From assembly GCF_002994615.1 (NCBI RefSeq), contig NZ_PVNK01000064.1, forward strand, positions 1 through 64,000: a stretch of DNA of 64,000 nt, written 5' to 3'. Both the position numbers and the translations under genes were made by a program. Of the stretch, positions 8,070 to 17,412 are shown piece after piece (position 1 is the first letter of the stretch; the number at the start of each line of letters is the position of its first letter). The notes under the pieces are model-generated. The model did not search any database. It was given only the letters and a program-made list of their open reading frames with translations, and was not told the origin of the DNA. This stretch comes from Enhygromyxa salina (GTDB lineage Bacteria; Myxococcota_A; Polyangia; Nannocystales; Nannocystaceae).

Positions 8070-10010
8070 ATGAGAGACAAATCCCGCAAGTACCTTCTGA
8101 CGACCCGACTCGGCGCCGGGGGCATGGGTCAGGTCTGGAGCGCCATCAAGCATGGCGAGGACGGGCTGAGAATGCCCTGCGCGATCAAGGTCCTGTACCC
8201 CGCGCTGGCCATGACCGCAGAGGACCGCGAGCGCTTCTTCGGCGAGGCACGGATCGCCGCGCAGCTCGACCACGGGCGCATCGTCAAGGTCATCGACACC
8301 AGCGAGGTCCAGGGCTCGCCGTGCCTGGTCATGGAGTGGGTCGACGGCGTCAACCTGCGCGATCTGTTCGAGCGGTCGGAGTCAGCCGGGAGTCGGCGCC
8401 TGGGCGTCGACATCTCGCTGTACATCGTCGGCGAGATCCTCTCGGCGCTCGAGTACGCCCACGGCAGAACCGTCGCGGGCGAGCAGGCCGGGGTCGTCCA
8501 CTACGACGTGACCCCCGGGAACATCCTGATCTCCTCCAGCGGCGAGGTGAAGCTGACCGACTTCGGGATCGCGCGCTTCGCCAAGACCTCGGAGGCGACG
8601 ATGTCGCGCTCCGTCGGGACTCCCAGGTACATGTCGCCCGAACAGATGACCGGCCGCGTTCGGATGGAGACCGACATCTACAGCCTCGGTGTCGTGCTGC
8701 ACGAGCTGTTGGAGGGCGAGCGCTTCCTCGCGGGTTGCTCGGTCAACGAATTTCAAGCCAGAGTCCTCGGCGGCCACATCCCCGAGCTCACCCAGCGCGA
8801 CGTCCCGGTCTGGGTCGACCAGCTCCGGCGACGGATGCTGCAGACCCGGCCCGAGGACCGCCCGAGCGCGGGTGACGCCCACTGGATGATCGTCCAGAAC
8901 GCGTCGCGCTACCAGGTCGCCGCGCGCGAGCTCAAGGTGCTCTACACGCGCTTCGTCGGCAAGCCGCGCTCGGGCTTCACCGACATACTCGAGCTCCACA
9001 AGAACAACCTGGGCTTCTCGGCGTCGCTCTTCAACCAGGGTGACTCGCAGCCGACACCCGCCGAGCCCGACGTGGGCACCCAGGCCGACGCTCCCGCCCA
9101 GCCCGACGCCCCTGCCATCTTTCGCCGAGCGGGCGCGGGGACAGCCGACGAGCTGCCCGATCACGTGACGACCGACCGTACGAACACTGGCGCGGCGGCG
9201 CCGTGGTTCGACGAGCCGCCTGTCTGTGATCCGACCGTCAGACTGCCTCCGCTCGAGGAGTCCATGCCCGAGCGGCCCGTCGCCCCCGAGCTGGTGTCCG
9301 TGCCCTCCGCGGTCGACCTGAGCCCGAGCGCGGGCCCGAAATCGGCACGGACCGCGGTCGCGGCCATGGGCGTCGCCCTGCTCCTGGGCACCGTCTTCGT
9401 GTGGTTGGCGATCGAGGCGTTCGGAGAGCCCGACGAATCGACCGCCGAGCTCCGGTCGCCGACCGTGGCCGCGGGTCACGACGCCGGGCTCGAAGCGCAA
9501 CCGAGGCCGCCCTCGTCGGAGCCTGGGCCCGAACCCGAGGCGCCGGTCGGAGCCGAGCCCACGGCCGAAGTCCCGGAGCCCGAGCCCGAAGTCGCGCCCG
9601 CGCCCGAGCCCGAGCCCGAAGTCCCGCCCGCGCCCGAGCCCGAGCCCGAGCCCGAAGTCGTGCCCGCGCCCGAGCCCGAGGTCGTGCCCGCGCCCAAGCC
9701 CGAGCCAAAGCCAAAGCCAAAGCCTAAAGCCGGCCCCAAGCCAACGGTCGAGGTCACCTTCGTGATCTCCGGGGTCTCCAACGCCCAGCTCGAGATCGGC
9801 AAGCGCGCGCTGTCCTACCGCTCCTTCGCGATGACCAAGCTCCGGCCGGGCAAGTATCCGGTCCGCTGGCGCGAGAGCGACCAGGCCGCCTGGAAGACCC
9901 CGGGCACCCTGCGCATCGAGGACGGCCTCGAGCCGGGCGCCTTCTACGACGTCAAGCTCAGCGAGACCAAGCTGATCGCGACCAAGGGCGAGAAGGGATC
10001 GGCCAAATGA
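8070..10010 (+). CDS. Membrane Ser/Thr protein kinase, non-RD type
   Basis: The 646-residue protein has an N-terminal Hanks-type kinase domain (about residues 8-270): glycine loop GAGGMG (15-20), VAIK-type Lys40, catalytic loop H144-Y-D146-V-T-P-G-N151, D164-F-G, and the APE-equivalent SPE. Tyr replaces Arg in HRD, and Thr replaces the loop Lys, the latter common in myxobacterial kinases. A single transmembrane helix (about 427-450) precedes a Pro-Glu/Val repeat and a C-terminal beta-rich, probably periplasmic, domain of about 80 residues. Asp146 and Lys40 are kept, so activity is likely. The stop overlaps the ATG of the next kinase (ATGA). A TAGCCT hexamer lies 14 nt before the start, in addition to the -24/-12 site. 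Confidence 0.9.
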   Translation: MRDKSRKYLLTTRLGAGGMGQVWSAIKHGEDGLRMPCAIKVLYPALAMTAEDRERFFGEARIAAQLDHGRIVKVIDTSEVQGSPCLVMEWVDGVNLRDLFERSESAGSRRLGVDISLYIVGEILSALEYAHGRTVAGEQAGVVHYDVTPGNILISSSGEVKLTDFGIARFAKTSEATMSRSVGTPRYMSPEQMTGRVRMETDIYSLGVVLHELLEGERFLAGCSVNEFQARVLGGHIPELTQRDVPVWVDQLRRRMLQTRPEDRPSAGDAHWMIVQNASRYQVAARELKVLYTRFVGKPRSGFTDILELHKNNLGFSASLFNQGDSQPTPAEPDVGTQADAPAQPDAPAIFRRAGAGTADELPDHVTTDRTNTGAAAPWFDEPPVCDPTVRLPPLEESMPERPVAPELVSVPSAVDLSPSAGPKSARTAVAAMGVALLLGTVFVWLAIEAFGEPDESTAELRSPTVAAGHDAGLEAQPRPPSSEPGPEPEAPVGAEPTAEVPEPEPEVAPAPEPEPEVPPAPEPEPEPEVVPAPEPEVVPAPKPEPKPKPKPKAGPKPTVEVTFVISGVSNAQLEIGKRALSYRSFAMTKLRPGKYPVRWRESDQAAWKTPGTLRIEDGLEPGAFYDVKLSETKLIATKGEKGSAK

Positions 10011-11668
10011 TGCCCGCCATCCGCGAGGCCCCTGGCGTCGGCGAGCTCGTCGGGGATGGCCGCTTCGAGCTGCTCTCGAGCCTCGGCGAAGGTGGCATGA
10101 GCGTGGTCTATCACGCCCACGATCACAGCTTGGGCCGCGAGGTCGCGCTCAAGCTGCTCCTGCCTCGCTACGTCGGCCGCCCCGAGCGGGAGCAGCGGCT
10201 GCTCAACGAGGCCGAGTATCTGGGTCGGCTCCGGGGTCACCCGCGCATCATCGAGTACGTCGACGTCGGGCGTCTCCACGATCTCAGCGGTTGGCCCTGG
10301 TTGGCCACCGAGGTGCTCACCGGCCACACCCTCGACTGGGTGTTCACCCGCGGCAAGCTCGAGATCCCGAGGATCATCGAGATCGCGCGGCAGGTCGCCG
10401 AGGCCCTGAGTGCGTGCCACGCCGCGGGCGTCGTGCACCGCGACGCGACGCCAACCAACGTGTTCGTGCTCGACAACTCAAACGGGGCGATCAAACTGTT
10501 CGACTTCGGCCACGCCGCCGATCTGCGCGCGCCCAAGATCGAGGTCGGCGCGCCCGGCCGCATCACTGGCGTCCACGATGTCCCGGGCACGCTGGGCTAC
10601 ATGGGACCCGAACAGGTGCGCCAGAGCCCGCCGGATCCGACCATGGACGTGTTCGGCTTCGGCGTGCTGCTGTTCGAGTTGGTCACCCGCCAGCGTCCCT
10701 ACCCGAACATCGAGGACCGCGGCGCGTACATCAAGGCCCAGCGCGAGGGCACGCTCGAGGCGCCGCGGCTGAACGCCTGGGCCTACGACGCGCCCGAGGA
10801 GCTCGCCGAGCTAGTTCACGACTGTACGCGGCGCGCGAGCGACGAGCGGCCGACGATGGAGCAGCTCCTCGCGCAGCTCGATCGGATCGCTCCGCGCGTC
10901 GCGGTAGCGACGAACGGCGCTCGCGTGACTCCGCAGGAGGTCCCGGACACGACCGTGAGGGTGCCTCCGGTCGCACATATTGCCGAGCAGCGGGGGGCCG
11001 CCCTCGAGACAGGGGGTCCTCCGCCAGCGCAGGGCGAGGCGGCTCCCAGTGAGATCACAGCGTCGCCCGAACCCGAGCGCCCGCCCACGCAGCCGACCGA
11101 AGCAGCTCCTCCGCTCGACGGCGGGCCCCCGCGCCGACGGTGGCTCGCGGCCGCTGCCCTGCTGCTCTTCGCGGGGGCGATCGCCTCGGCCGCCTGGCCC
11201 CGCGACCGGCATGCCCAGGCCGAGAGCGACGCACCAAGGGCCCTTGTCGAGCCCCAGCCGGAGCCCGAAGGCCCCGAAGACCCCGACCAAGTCGTCCCCG
11301 AGCTCGTGCCCGAGTTCGTGCCCGAGCTTCAACCCAAGCCCAAGCCCAAGCCCAAGCCCAAGCCCAAACCCGAACCCAAACCCAACCCCGAACCCGAACC
11401 CGAGATCCAACCCGACCTCTGCGACGGCGCCGCCGAGCAGGCTCGCAAGGCCCTCGCCGACCGCAAGTGGCGACGCGCAGTGTCACTGTCGGCGAACCGA
11501 AGTTGCTGGTCTTCACAGGCCGAGCGCGCGGCGCTGCGCGTGTCCGCGTTCTCCGAGCTCGGCGAGTGGTCCAAGTGCGTCGAGGCGGGGGCCGGAGCCA
11601 AGGATCTCGAGGTCCGCGCCAAAGTCGACGGTTGTCGCATGTTCGCAACCCCCGAGAATTCACCATGA
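10007..11668 (+). CDS. Membrane Ser/Thr protein kinase
   Basis: At 553 residues, its kinase domain (about 18-295) carries GEGGMS, Lys49 (VALK), H144-R-D146-A-T-P-T-N151 and D166-F-G. A transmembrane helix at about 377-397 follows a Pro-rich juxtamembrane linker. Outside lie a (Lys-Pro) repeat of about 30 residues and a roughly 85-residue tail with four Cys that could pair in the periplasm. Translation is coupled on both sides: ATGA with kinase 1 and ATGA with the next gene. The pair may form a cascade or a hetero-oligomeric receptor; the ligand is unknown. Confidence 0.9.
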   Translation: MMPAIREAPGVGELVGDGRFELLSSLGEGGMSVVYHAHDHSLGREVALKLLLPRYVGRPEREQRLLNEAEYLGRLRGHPRIIEYVDVGRLHDLSGWPWLATEVLTGHTLDWVFTRGKLEIPRIIEIARQVAEALSACHAAGVVHRDATPTNVFVLDNSNGAIKLFDFGHAADLRAPKIEVGAPGRITGVHDVPGTLGYMGPEQVRQSPPDPTMDVFGFGVLLFELVTRQRPYPNIEDRGAYIKAQREGTLEAPRLNAWAYDAPEELAELVHDCTRRASDERPTMEQLLAQLDRIAPRVAVATNGARVTPQEVPDTTVRVPPVAHIAEQRGAALETGGPPPAQGEAAPSEITASPEPERPPTQPTEAAPPLDGGPPRRRWLAAAALLLFAGAIASAAWPRDRHAQAESDAPRALVEPQPEPEGPEDPDQVVPELVPEFVPELQPKPKPKPKPKPKPEPKPNPEPEPEIQPDLCDGAAEQARKALADRKWRRAVSLSANRSCWSSQAERAALRVSAFSELGEWSKCVEAGAGAKDLEVRAKVDGCRMFATPENSP

Positions 11669-12519
11669 CGAAACCCATCCTCGCCCTGTTTCTGAGCGCG
11701 CTGCCCCTCTTGGGCTGGCCCCTCCCCACCGCGCACTCGGCCCCACCGCCCGCCTCGCAGACGGCGACCCCACCGGTCGCGCTCGAGGTCCACGTCGACG
11801 AGCTCCCCGAGGACGAGCGCGGCGTCGCCCCCGTGATCTTCGACCAGGTGCGCGCGCTCGTGGAAGATGGCGGCTTCGAGCTCACCGACGACGTCGACGA
11901 CGCGACGGTGCTGAGGGTTCGGCTGCGCTTGATGGAGGCGGGGGATCGCAATTACGGGATCCACTTCGAATTCGTCGACGGTGACACGGTGGAGGCTGCG
12001 GTCGAATGGACGGATTGTGTGTTCTGCACCGAGGCGCGGATGCTGCAGAAGCTCGACTCCGTGAAGCCGGATCTGCTCGCGGCGATCGAGGCGCGGCAGC
12101 GCTTGGAGCCGGCCTCCGACAGCGGAGACAGCGGGGATGAGCTTGGCGACGACGAGGGTGGTGAGGACGACGGAGGCGTCGTGACCACGCCCAAGCCGAT
12201 CGGGCCGCTGGGCTTTGCCGGGACGGCGGTGTCGGTCCTGGGCATTGGCGCAGTGATCTGGGGCGCCGTCGAGATGTCGCGCGGGCGGGTCTACGATCAG
12301 CCCGCTGGCGACTACTATGAGCGAACCGGCGCCGACCACGCGCCACGAGGTTATGCGCTCTTGGGCGTGGGCGCGGCGGTCACGACCGCTGGCCTCGTCA
12401 TGCTCGGTGTCGATCTCGGGCGCCGAGCGAAACAACGCAAGCAGGCTCGGGCGCAAGCCCTCGTCTTCCCACTCGTCTCTCCCACTGGATTCAGCCTCGG
12501 CGTCTCCGGTAGTTTCTAA
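11665..12519 (+). CDS. Secreted/membrane CxxC protein, paralogue 1
   Basis: The 284-residue product starts with a signal peptide (MTKPILALFL..., Ala-rich cleavage region). A domain with the beta-strand opening LEVHVDELPED and a C118-V-F-C121 pair follows, then an Asp/Glu/Gly acidic stretch (about 153-172) and two hydrophobic segments (about 182-202 and 230-248). The gene at 17784 encodes a protein of the same length and plan with C-L-R-C in the equivalent place. No database family is recognised. The ATGA overlap with kinase 2 suggests it works with the kinases. Confidence 0.75.
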   Translation: MTKPILALFLSALPLLGWPLPTAHSAPPPASQTATPPVALEVHVDELPEDERGVAPVIFDQVRALVEDGGFELTDDVDDATVLRVRLRLMEAGDRNYGIHFEFVDGDTVEAAVEWTDCVFCTEARMLQKLDSVKPDLLAAIEARQRLEPASDSGDSGDELGDDEGGEDDGGVVTTPKPIGPLGFAGTAVSVLGIGAVIWGAVEMSRGRVYDQPAGDYYERTGADHAPRGYALLGVGAAVTTAGLVMLGVDLGRRAKQRKQARAQALVFPLVSPTGFSLGVSGSF

Positions 12520-12537
12520 GCACGCAGGAGTACAGCC

Positions 12538-14103
12538 ATGCATAAATCACTCATCCCAGTCGTGGCCGGTTTCACTATCGGCTTGAGCATTGCCGCTTGC
12601 GGAGATTTTGTCGAGCCGGATCCCGGGCATTGCGCTCGGTCTGACGGAGACTCGGTCTGTGCGAGCCGCTATGGCGACACTCGGCCCTACTGCACGACTC
12701 CCGCGTGCGATCCTGGCAGCGATGGATTTGGCGGGTGCGTGGCCGAGGAGCCGACGGCCGAGTGCCATTACGCCTGCGGCGGTGACAACAACATCCTCGA
12801 CGACGATAGTTGCGTCATGACCGGCGACGGCGACGGCGACGGCGACGGCGATATGGGCGACGGCGATGGCGATGGCGACGGCGACGGCGACGGCCCGTGC
12901 ATGGGACCGGCCGACTGTACCGACCCAGACCTGCCCTTTTGTGACATGGCCAGCGGGGAGTGCGTTACGTGTGACGCGACGCCCGATGGCGACGCCTCCT
13001 GTGCGGAGCTCGACCCCGCCACGCCCGTGTGCGAGGGCGGGGTCTGCGTGCAGTGTGCCGAGGGCAAGGTCGACGCGTGTGTAGATACGACGCCGATCTG
13101 TGACCTCGACGCGGGGGGGTGCGTCGGGTGTAGTGACCACGCGCAGTGCCCCGAGAGTGCGTGCAACCTCGCGGACGGGAACTGCTTCGACCCGGCGAGC
13201 GTGGTTCATGTGGATGGCGACAATGGATGCGGGACGGGTGATGGCAGCGATGGTGCGCCGTACTGCTCGGTTGCGGAAGCGCTCGGAGCCTCGGGTGTTG
13301 AAGCGTTCATCATCTTGCACGAGCGACTGAACGATCTCGAGTACTCGGAGATGACTAACATAGCGAAATCCACGGCGATATTCTCAGCACCAGGAGAATC
13401 ACCAATAACAAAGGGTCTTGGCGGAAGCCCCGGCATCACTGTGTCGAACACGGGACAACTATTCATACGAGGAATTGAAGTGTCAGGTGGCCCCAACGCA
13501 GGCATCGCCGTCAACGGCGGCCAAGCCTGGATCGACGAGTGCCGGATCAACTCCAACACCACCCTCGGCGTGAGCATCAACGGCGGCTCCGCCACCATTC
13601 GCCGCTCGCACATCGTCAACAACGACGGCGGCGGCATCCTCGTCGACGGCGGCGGCACGCTCGTGCTCGAGAACAGCTTTATCGGGGGCTCGCAAAACCA
13701 GCGAGTCCTGGACATTGCAGATGGTCAGGCAACCATCGGCTACAGTACAATCGGCGCAGGGTTCGGCAACACCTCGCGTTCCATCGCATGCGTCGACGGT
13801 GCTAACTCAGTGGTACGAAACAGTCTGATCGTCTCCTACAGTGACCAACCCGAGATCGATTGTCCGAACTTGCAGCAGGTAGCCAACTTCACGGAAGATG
13901 GCTCAGGTATGATGTTCGATGATCTATCCGAGTGGTTCGTCGATTTCGAAGGGGGTGACTTCCACCTGTCGGGCACGCACCCCGCAGAAATCGAGTCCGC
14001 CGCGACCTGGCAGACCGGTGACCCCGCGACCGACATCGACGGCGACCCACGACCGATGACCGACAACAGCTCCGACTTCGCAGGCGCCGACCGAGTTCCG
14101 TGA
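12538..14103 (+). CDS. GD-linker beta-helix lipoprotein, array copy A
   Basis: This 521-residue lipoprotein has a clear lipobox (SIAAC). It has a short Cys-rich region, a (Gly-Asp)n tract (about residues 97-119), and a Cys-rich module of about 100 residues with many CxxC-like spacings. A right-handed beta-helix-like repeat domain follows (about 225-500), ending in DIDGDPRP as in many secreted beta-helix proteins. It is the 5'-most of three full paralogues. It shares near-identical DNA with copies B and C at 12779-13218, 13507-13683 and about 14020-14103, but differs in its first 80 residues and in 13219-13500 and 13684-14019. It is probably displayed on the outer membrane. A GGAG Shine-Dalgarno precedes the ATG. 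Confidence 0.85.
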   Translation: MHKSLIPVVAGFTIGLSIAACGDFVEPDPGHCARSDGDSVCASRYGDTRPYCTTPACDPGSDGFGGCVAEEPTAECHYACGGDNNILDDDSCVMTGDGDGDGDGDMGDGDGDGDGDGDGPCMGPADCTDPDLPFCDMASGECVTCDATPDGDASCAELDPATPVCEGGVCVQCAEGKVDACVDTTPICDLDAGGCVGCSDHAQCPESACNLADGNCFDPASVVHVDGDNGCGTGDGSDGAPYCSVAEALGASGVEAFIILHERLNDLEYSEMTNIAKSTAIFSAPGESPITKGLGGSPGITVSNTGQLFIRGIEVSGGPNAGIAVNGGQAWIDECRINSNTTLGVSINGGSATIRRSHIVNNDGGGILVDGGGTLVLENSFIGGSQNQRVLDIADGQATIGYSTIGAGFGNTSRSIACVDGANSVVRNSLIVSYSDQPEIDCPNLQQVANFTEDGSGMMFDDLSEWFVDFEGGDFHLSGTHPAEIESAATWQTGDPATDIDGDPRPMTDNSSDFAGADRVP

Positions 14104-14147
14104 CGGATTCAGGGGCCGAAGACACTACCCAGCCGAGCCGTGACACC

Positions 14148-15737
14148 ATGAACCGCTCCCACACCACTCTGACCTTGCAAGCTGCGGCCCTGGTCATCGC
14201 GTTCATCGCCGGAGCCGCGCCCGCCTGCGTGTCCGAGACCCCGCCCCCCAGTCACTGCGCCAACGAGCAAGGCGACGCCACCTGTGCCGCCCTCGACCCC
14301 ACGACGCCCTTTTGCGACGGTTGCGGGAGCGCCGTCGCAGGCTGCGTCGCCGAGCAGCCCGCAGACGATTCGTGCTACTACGCGTGCGGCGGTGACAACA
14401 ACATCCTCGACGACGAGAGTTGTGTCATGACCGGGGACGGCGATGGCGACGGCGACGGCGATATGGGCGACGGCGATGGCGATGGCGACGGCGACGGCGA
14501 CGGCCCGTGCATGGGACCGGCCGACTGTACCGACCCAGACCTGCCCTTTTGTGACATGGCCAGTGGGGAATGCGTGGCGTGTGACGCGACGCCCGATGGC
14601 GACGCCTCCTGTGTGGGTCTCGACCCCGCCACGCCCGTGTGCGAGGGCGGGGTCTGCGTGCAGTGTGCCGAGGGCAAGGTCGACGCGTGTGTGGATACGA
14701 CGCCGATCTGTGACCTCGACGCGGGGGCGTGCGTCGGGTGTAGTGACCACGCGCAGTGCCCCGAGAGTGCGTGCAACCTCGCGGACGGGAACTGCTTCGA
14801 CCCGGCGAGCGTGGTTCATGTGGATGGTGACTATGGATGCGGGACGGGTGATGGAAGTGAAGCGATGCCATTTTGTTCGGTCGGCGAGGCGCTGGGGGTT
14901 CTAGGGCTAGAAGCTGTCGTTATCCTCCACGAGATTGACGGCAACAATTCCTACCAAGAGGACATCGTTGTCCAAGGCGCCACAGCAACATTTTCTGCGG
15001 CTGAGGAAAACCCGATTCTTCGAGGATCAAATGGGAAACCCGCGCTAACGGTCGCTGACTCGGGCAACCTCTTCATGCAAGGAATCGCGGTGGTTTCTGG
15101 ACCGACATCGGGGGTCGCCGTCAACGGCGGCCAAGCCTGGATCGACGAGTGCCGGATCAACTCCAACACCACCCTCGGCGTGAGCATCAACGGCGGCTCC
15201 GCCACCATTCGCCGCTCGCACATCGTCAACAACGACGGCGGCGGCATCCTCGTCGACGGCGGCGGCACGCTCGTGCTCGAGAACAGCTTTGTCGGGGGCA
15301 ACATCCCGAACACTGTTTCCATTGAAATCCTCGACGGCTCGATGGACGCCGCATTCTCAACAATCGTTGCAGGAGCTAATGATTTTGGCATGCCAGCCGC
15401 ATTACGCTGCACGGACGGCAGCGACATCTCCGCTCGCAACAGCATACTTGTCGCAAGCGCTGCCGATCCCGAAATACAATGCACCAACGCCACCATCGAA
15501 GACAATGTCATAGAAGACAACGAAAGCTTTCCCAACAATACCGCTGTCAACTTCAACCCGAACGAGTGGTTCGTCGACTACGCCACCGGTGACTTTCACC
15601 TGTCAGACTCGCACCCCGAAGGGATTGACTCTGCCGCCACCTGGCAGCTCGGCGACCCAGGCACCGACATCGACGGCGACCCACGACCGATGACCGACAA
15701 CAGCTCCGACTTCGCAGGCGCCGACCGAGTTCCGTGA
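14148..15737 (+). CDS. GD-linker beta-helix lipoprotein, array copy B
   Basis: This 529-residue paralogue of copies A and C starts at the ATG at 14148, which opens a proper signal peptide (MNRSHTTLTL...) with a weak lipobox APAC. An in-frame GTG at 14100 would overlap the stop of copy A but bury the signal. Domain order is signal, Cys-rich segment, (GD)n tract, Cys-rich module, beta-helix, DIDGDPRP end. It is almost identical to copy C except for a window of about 290 bp (14829-15117) that encodes the first part of the beta-helix and is visibly richer in A/T. Confidence 0.85.
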   Translation: MNRSHTTLTLQAAALVIAFIAGAAPACVSETPPPSHCANEQGDATCAALDPTTPFCDGCGSAVAGCVAEQPADDSCYYACGGDNNILDDESCVMTGDGDGDGDGDMGDGDGDGDGDGDGPCMGPADCTDPDLPFCDMASGECVACDATPDGDASCVGLDPATPVCEGGVCVQCAEGKVDACVDTTPICDLDAGACVGCSDHAQCPESACNLADGNCFDPASVVHVDGDYGCGTGDGSEAMPFCSVGEALGVLGLEAVVILHEIDGNNSYQEDIVVQGATATFSAAEENPILRGSNGKPALTVADSGNLFMQGIAVVSGPTSGVAVNGGQAWIDECRINSNTTLGVSINGGSATIRRSHIVNNDGGGILVDGGGTLVLENSFVGGNIPNTVSIEILDGSMDAAFSTIVAGANDFGMPAALRCTDGSDISARNSILVASAADPEIQCTNATIEDNVIEDNESFPNNTAVNFNPNEWFVDYATGDFHLSDSHPEGIDSAATWQLGDPGTDIDGDPRPMTDNSSDFAGADRVP

Positions 15738-15781
15738 CGGATTCAGGGGCCGAAGACACTACCCAACCGCGCCGTGACACC

Positions 15782-17368
15782 ATGAACCGCTCCCACACCA
15801 CTCTGCCCCTGCAAGCTGCGGCCCTGGTCATCGCGTTCATCGCCGGAGCCGCGCCCGCCTGCGTGTCCGAGACCCCGACCGCCAGTCACTGCGCCAACGA
15901 GCAAGGCGACGCCACCTGCCTCGCCCTCGACCCCACGACGCCTTTTTGCGACGGCTGCGGGAGCGCCGTCGCAGGCTGCGTCGCCGAGCAGCCCGCAGAC
16001 GATTCGTGCTACTACGCGTGCGGCGGTGACAACAACATCCTCGACGACGATAGTTGCGTCATGACCGGGGACGGCGATGGCGACGGCGACGGCGATATGG
16101 GCGACGGCGATGGCGATGGCGACGGCGACGGCGACGGCCCGTGCATGGGACCGGCCGACTGTACCGACCCAGACCTGCCCTTTTGTGACATGGCCAGTGG
16201 GGAATGCGTGGCGTGTGACGCGACGCCCGATGGCGACGCCTCCTGTGTGGGTCTCGCCCCCGCCACGCCCGTGTGCGAGGGCGGGGTCTGCGTGCAGTGT
16301 GCCGAGGGCAAGGTCGACGCGTGTGTGGATACGACGCCGATCTGTGACCTCGACGCGGGGGTGTGCGTCGGGTGTAGTGACCACGCGCAGTGCCCCGAGA
16401 GTGCGTGCAACCTCGCGGACGGGAACTGCTTCGACCCGGCGAGCGTGGTTCATGTGGATGGTGACAATGAATGCAACGTTGGCGACGGCAGCGAAGCGAT
16501 GCCATTTTGCACAATCGGAGAAGCACTCCTTGCGGCCACCGGGGATGCAATGATCATTTTGCATGAACGAAATTTGATTCCCCTAATTTATGCGGAGGCC
16601 AACATGATCTCCACCCCTACAGTCATCTTCGCAGCAGACGGCGAAACCCCGAAACTTCAGGGTTCCGGCGGCAACGCGTTCAGCGTCGCAGGGTCCGGAA
16701 CCCTATACGCAAAGGGGCTCGAAATATCAGGCGGCGACGCAGCGGGCATCTCCCTGAGCGGCCAAGCCTGGATCGACGAGTGCCGGATCAACTCCAACAC
16801 CACCCTCGGCGTGAGCATCAACGGCGGCTCCGCCACCATTCGCCGCTCGCACATCGTCAACAACGACGGCGGCGGCATCCTCGTCGACGGCGGCGGCACG
16901 CTCGTGCTCGAGAACAGCTTTGTCGGGGGCAACATCCCGAACACTGTTTCCATTGAAATCCTCGACGGCTCGATGGACGCCGCATTCTCAACAATCGTTG
17001 CAGGAGCTAATGATTTTGGCATGCCAGCCGCATTACGCTGCACGGACGGCAGCGACACCTCCGCTCGCAACAGCATACTTGTCGCAAGCGCTGCCGATCC
17101 CGAAATACAATGCACCAACGCCACCATCGAAGACAATGTCATAGAAGACAACGAAAGCTTTCCCAACAATACCGCTGTCAACTTCAACCCGAACGAGTGG
17201 TTCGTCGACTACGCCACCGGTGACTTTCACCTGTCAGACTCGCACCCCGAAGGGATTGACTCTGCCGCCACCTGGCAGCTCGGCGACCCAGGCACCGACA
17301 TCGACGGCGACCCACGACCGATGACCGACAACAGCTCCGACTTCGCAGGCGCCGACCGAGTTCCGTGA
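15782..17368 (+). CDS. GD-linker beta-helix lipoprotein, array copy C
   Basis: This 528-residue paralogue has the same layout as copy B. The 3' part (16921-17368) matches B (15290-15737) nearly base for base, with an Ile to Thr change the only difference noticed. The 5' part (from about 15665 to 16462) is also nearly identical to B. The variable window is 16463-16759, with a different protein sequence and lower GC. Upstream spacing (44 nt) and junction sequence repeat those between A and B. It is probably a surface protein; ligand or partner is unknown. Confidence 0.85.
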   Translation: MNRSHTTLPLQAAALVIAFIAGAAPACVSETPTASHCANEQGDATCLALDPTTPFCDGCGSAVAGCVAEQPADDSCYYACGGDNNILDDDSCVMTGDGDGDGDGDMGDGDGDGDGDGDGPCMGPADCTDPDLPFCDMASGECVACDATPDGDASCVGLAPATPVCEGGVCVQCAEGKVDACVDTTPICDLDAGVCVGCSDHAQCPESACNLADGNCFDPASVVHVDGDNECNVGDGSEAMPFCTIGEALLAATGDAMIILHERNLIPLIYAEANMISTPTVIFAADGETPKLQGSGGNAFSVAGSGTLYAKGLEISGGDAAGISLSGQAWIDECRINSNTTLGVSINGGSATIRRSHIVNNDGGGILVDGGGTLVLENSFVGGNIPNTVSIEILDGSMDAAFSTIVAGANDFGMPAALRCTDGSDTSARNSILVASAADPEIQCTNATIEDNVIEDNESFPNNTAVNFNPNEWFVDYATGDFHLSDSHPEGIDSAATWQLGDPGTDIDGDPRPMTDNSSDFAGADRVP

Positions 17369-17412
17369 TGGATTCAGGGCCCGAAGGCACTACCCAGCCG
17401 AGCCGTGACACC

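Noticed and set aside
14100..14147. GTG at 14100 (and its equivalents at 15734 and 17365) as starts for the lipoprotein copies
   Set aside because: Although it overlaps the previous stop, the extra 16 residues are polar and precede a proper signal peptide beginning at the ATG.
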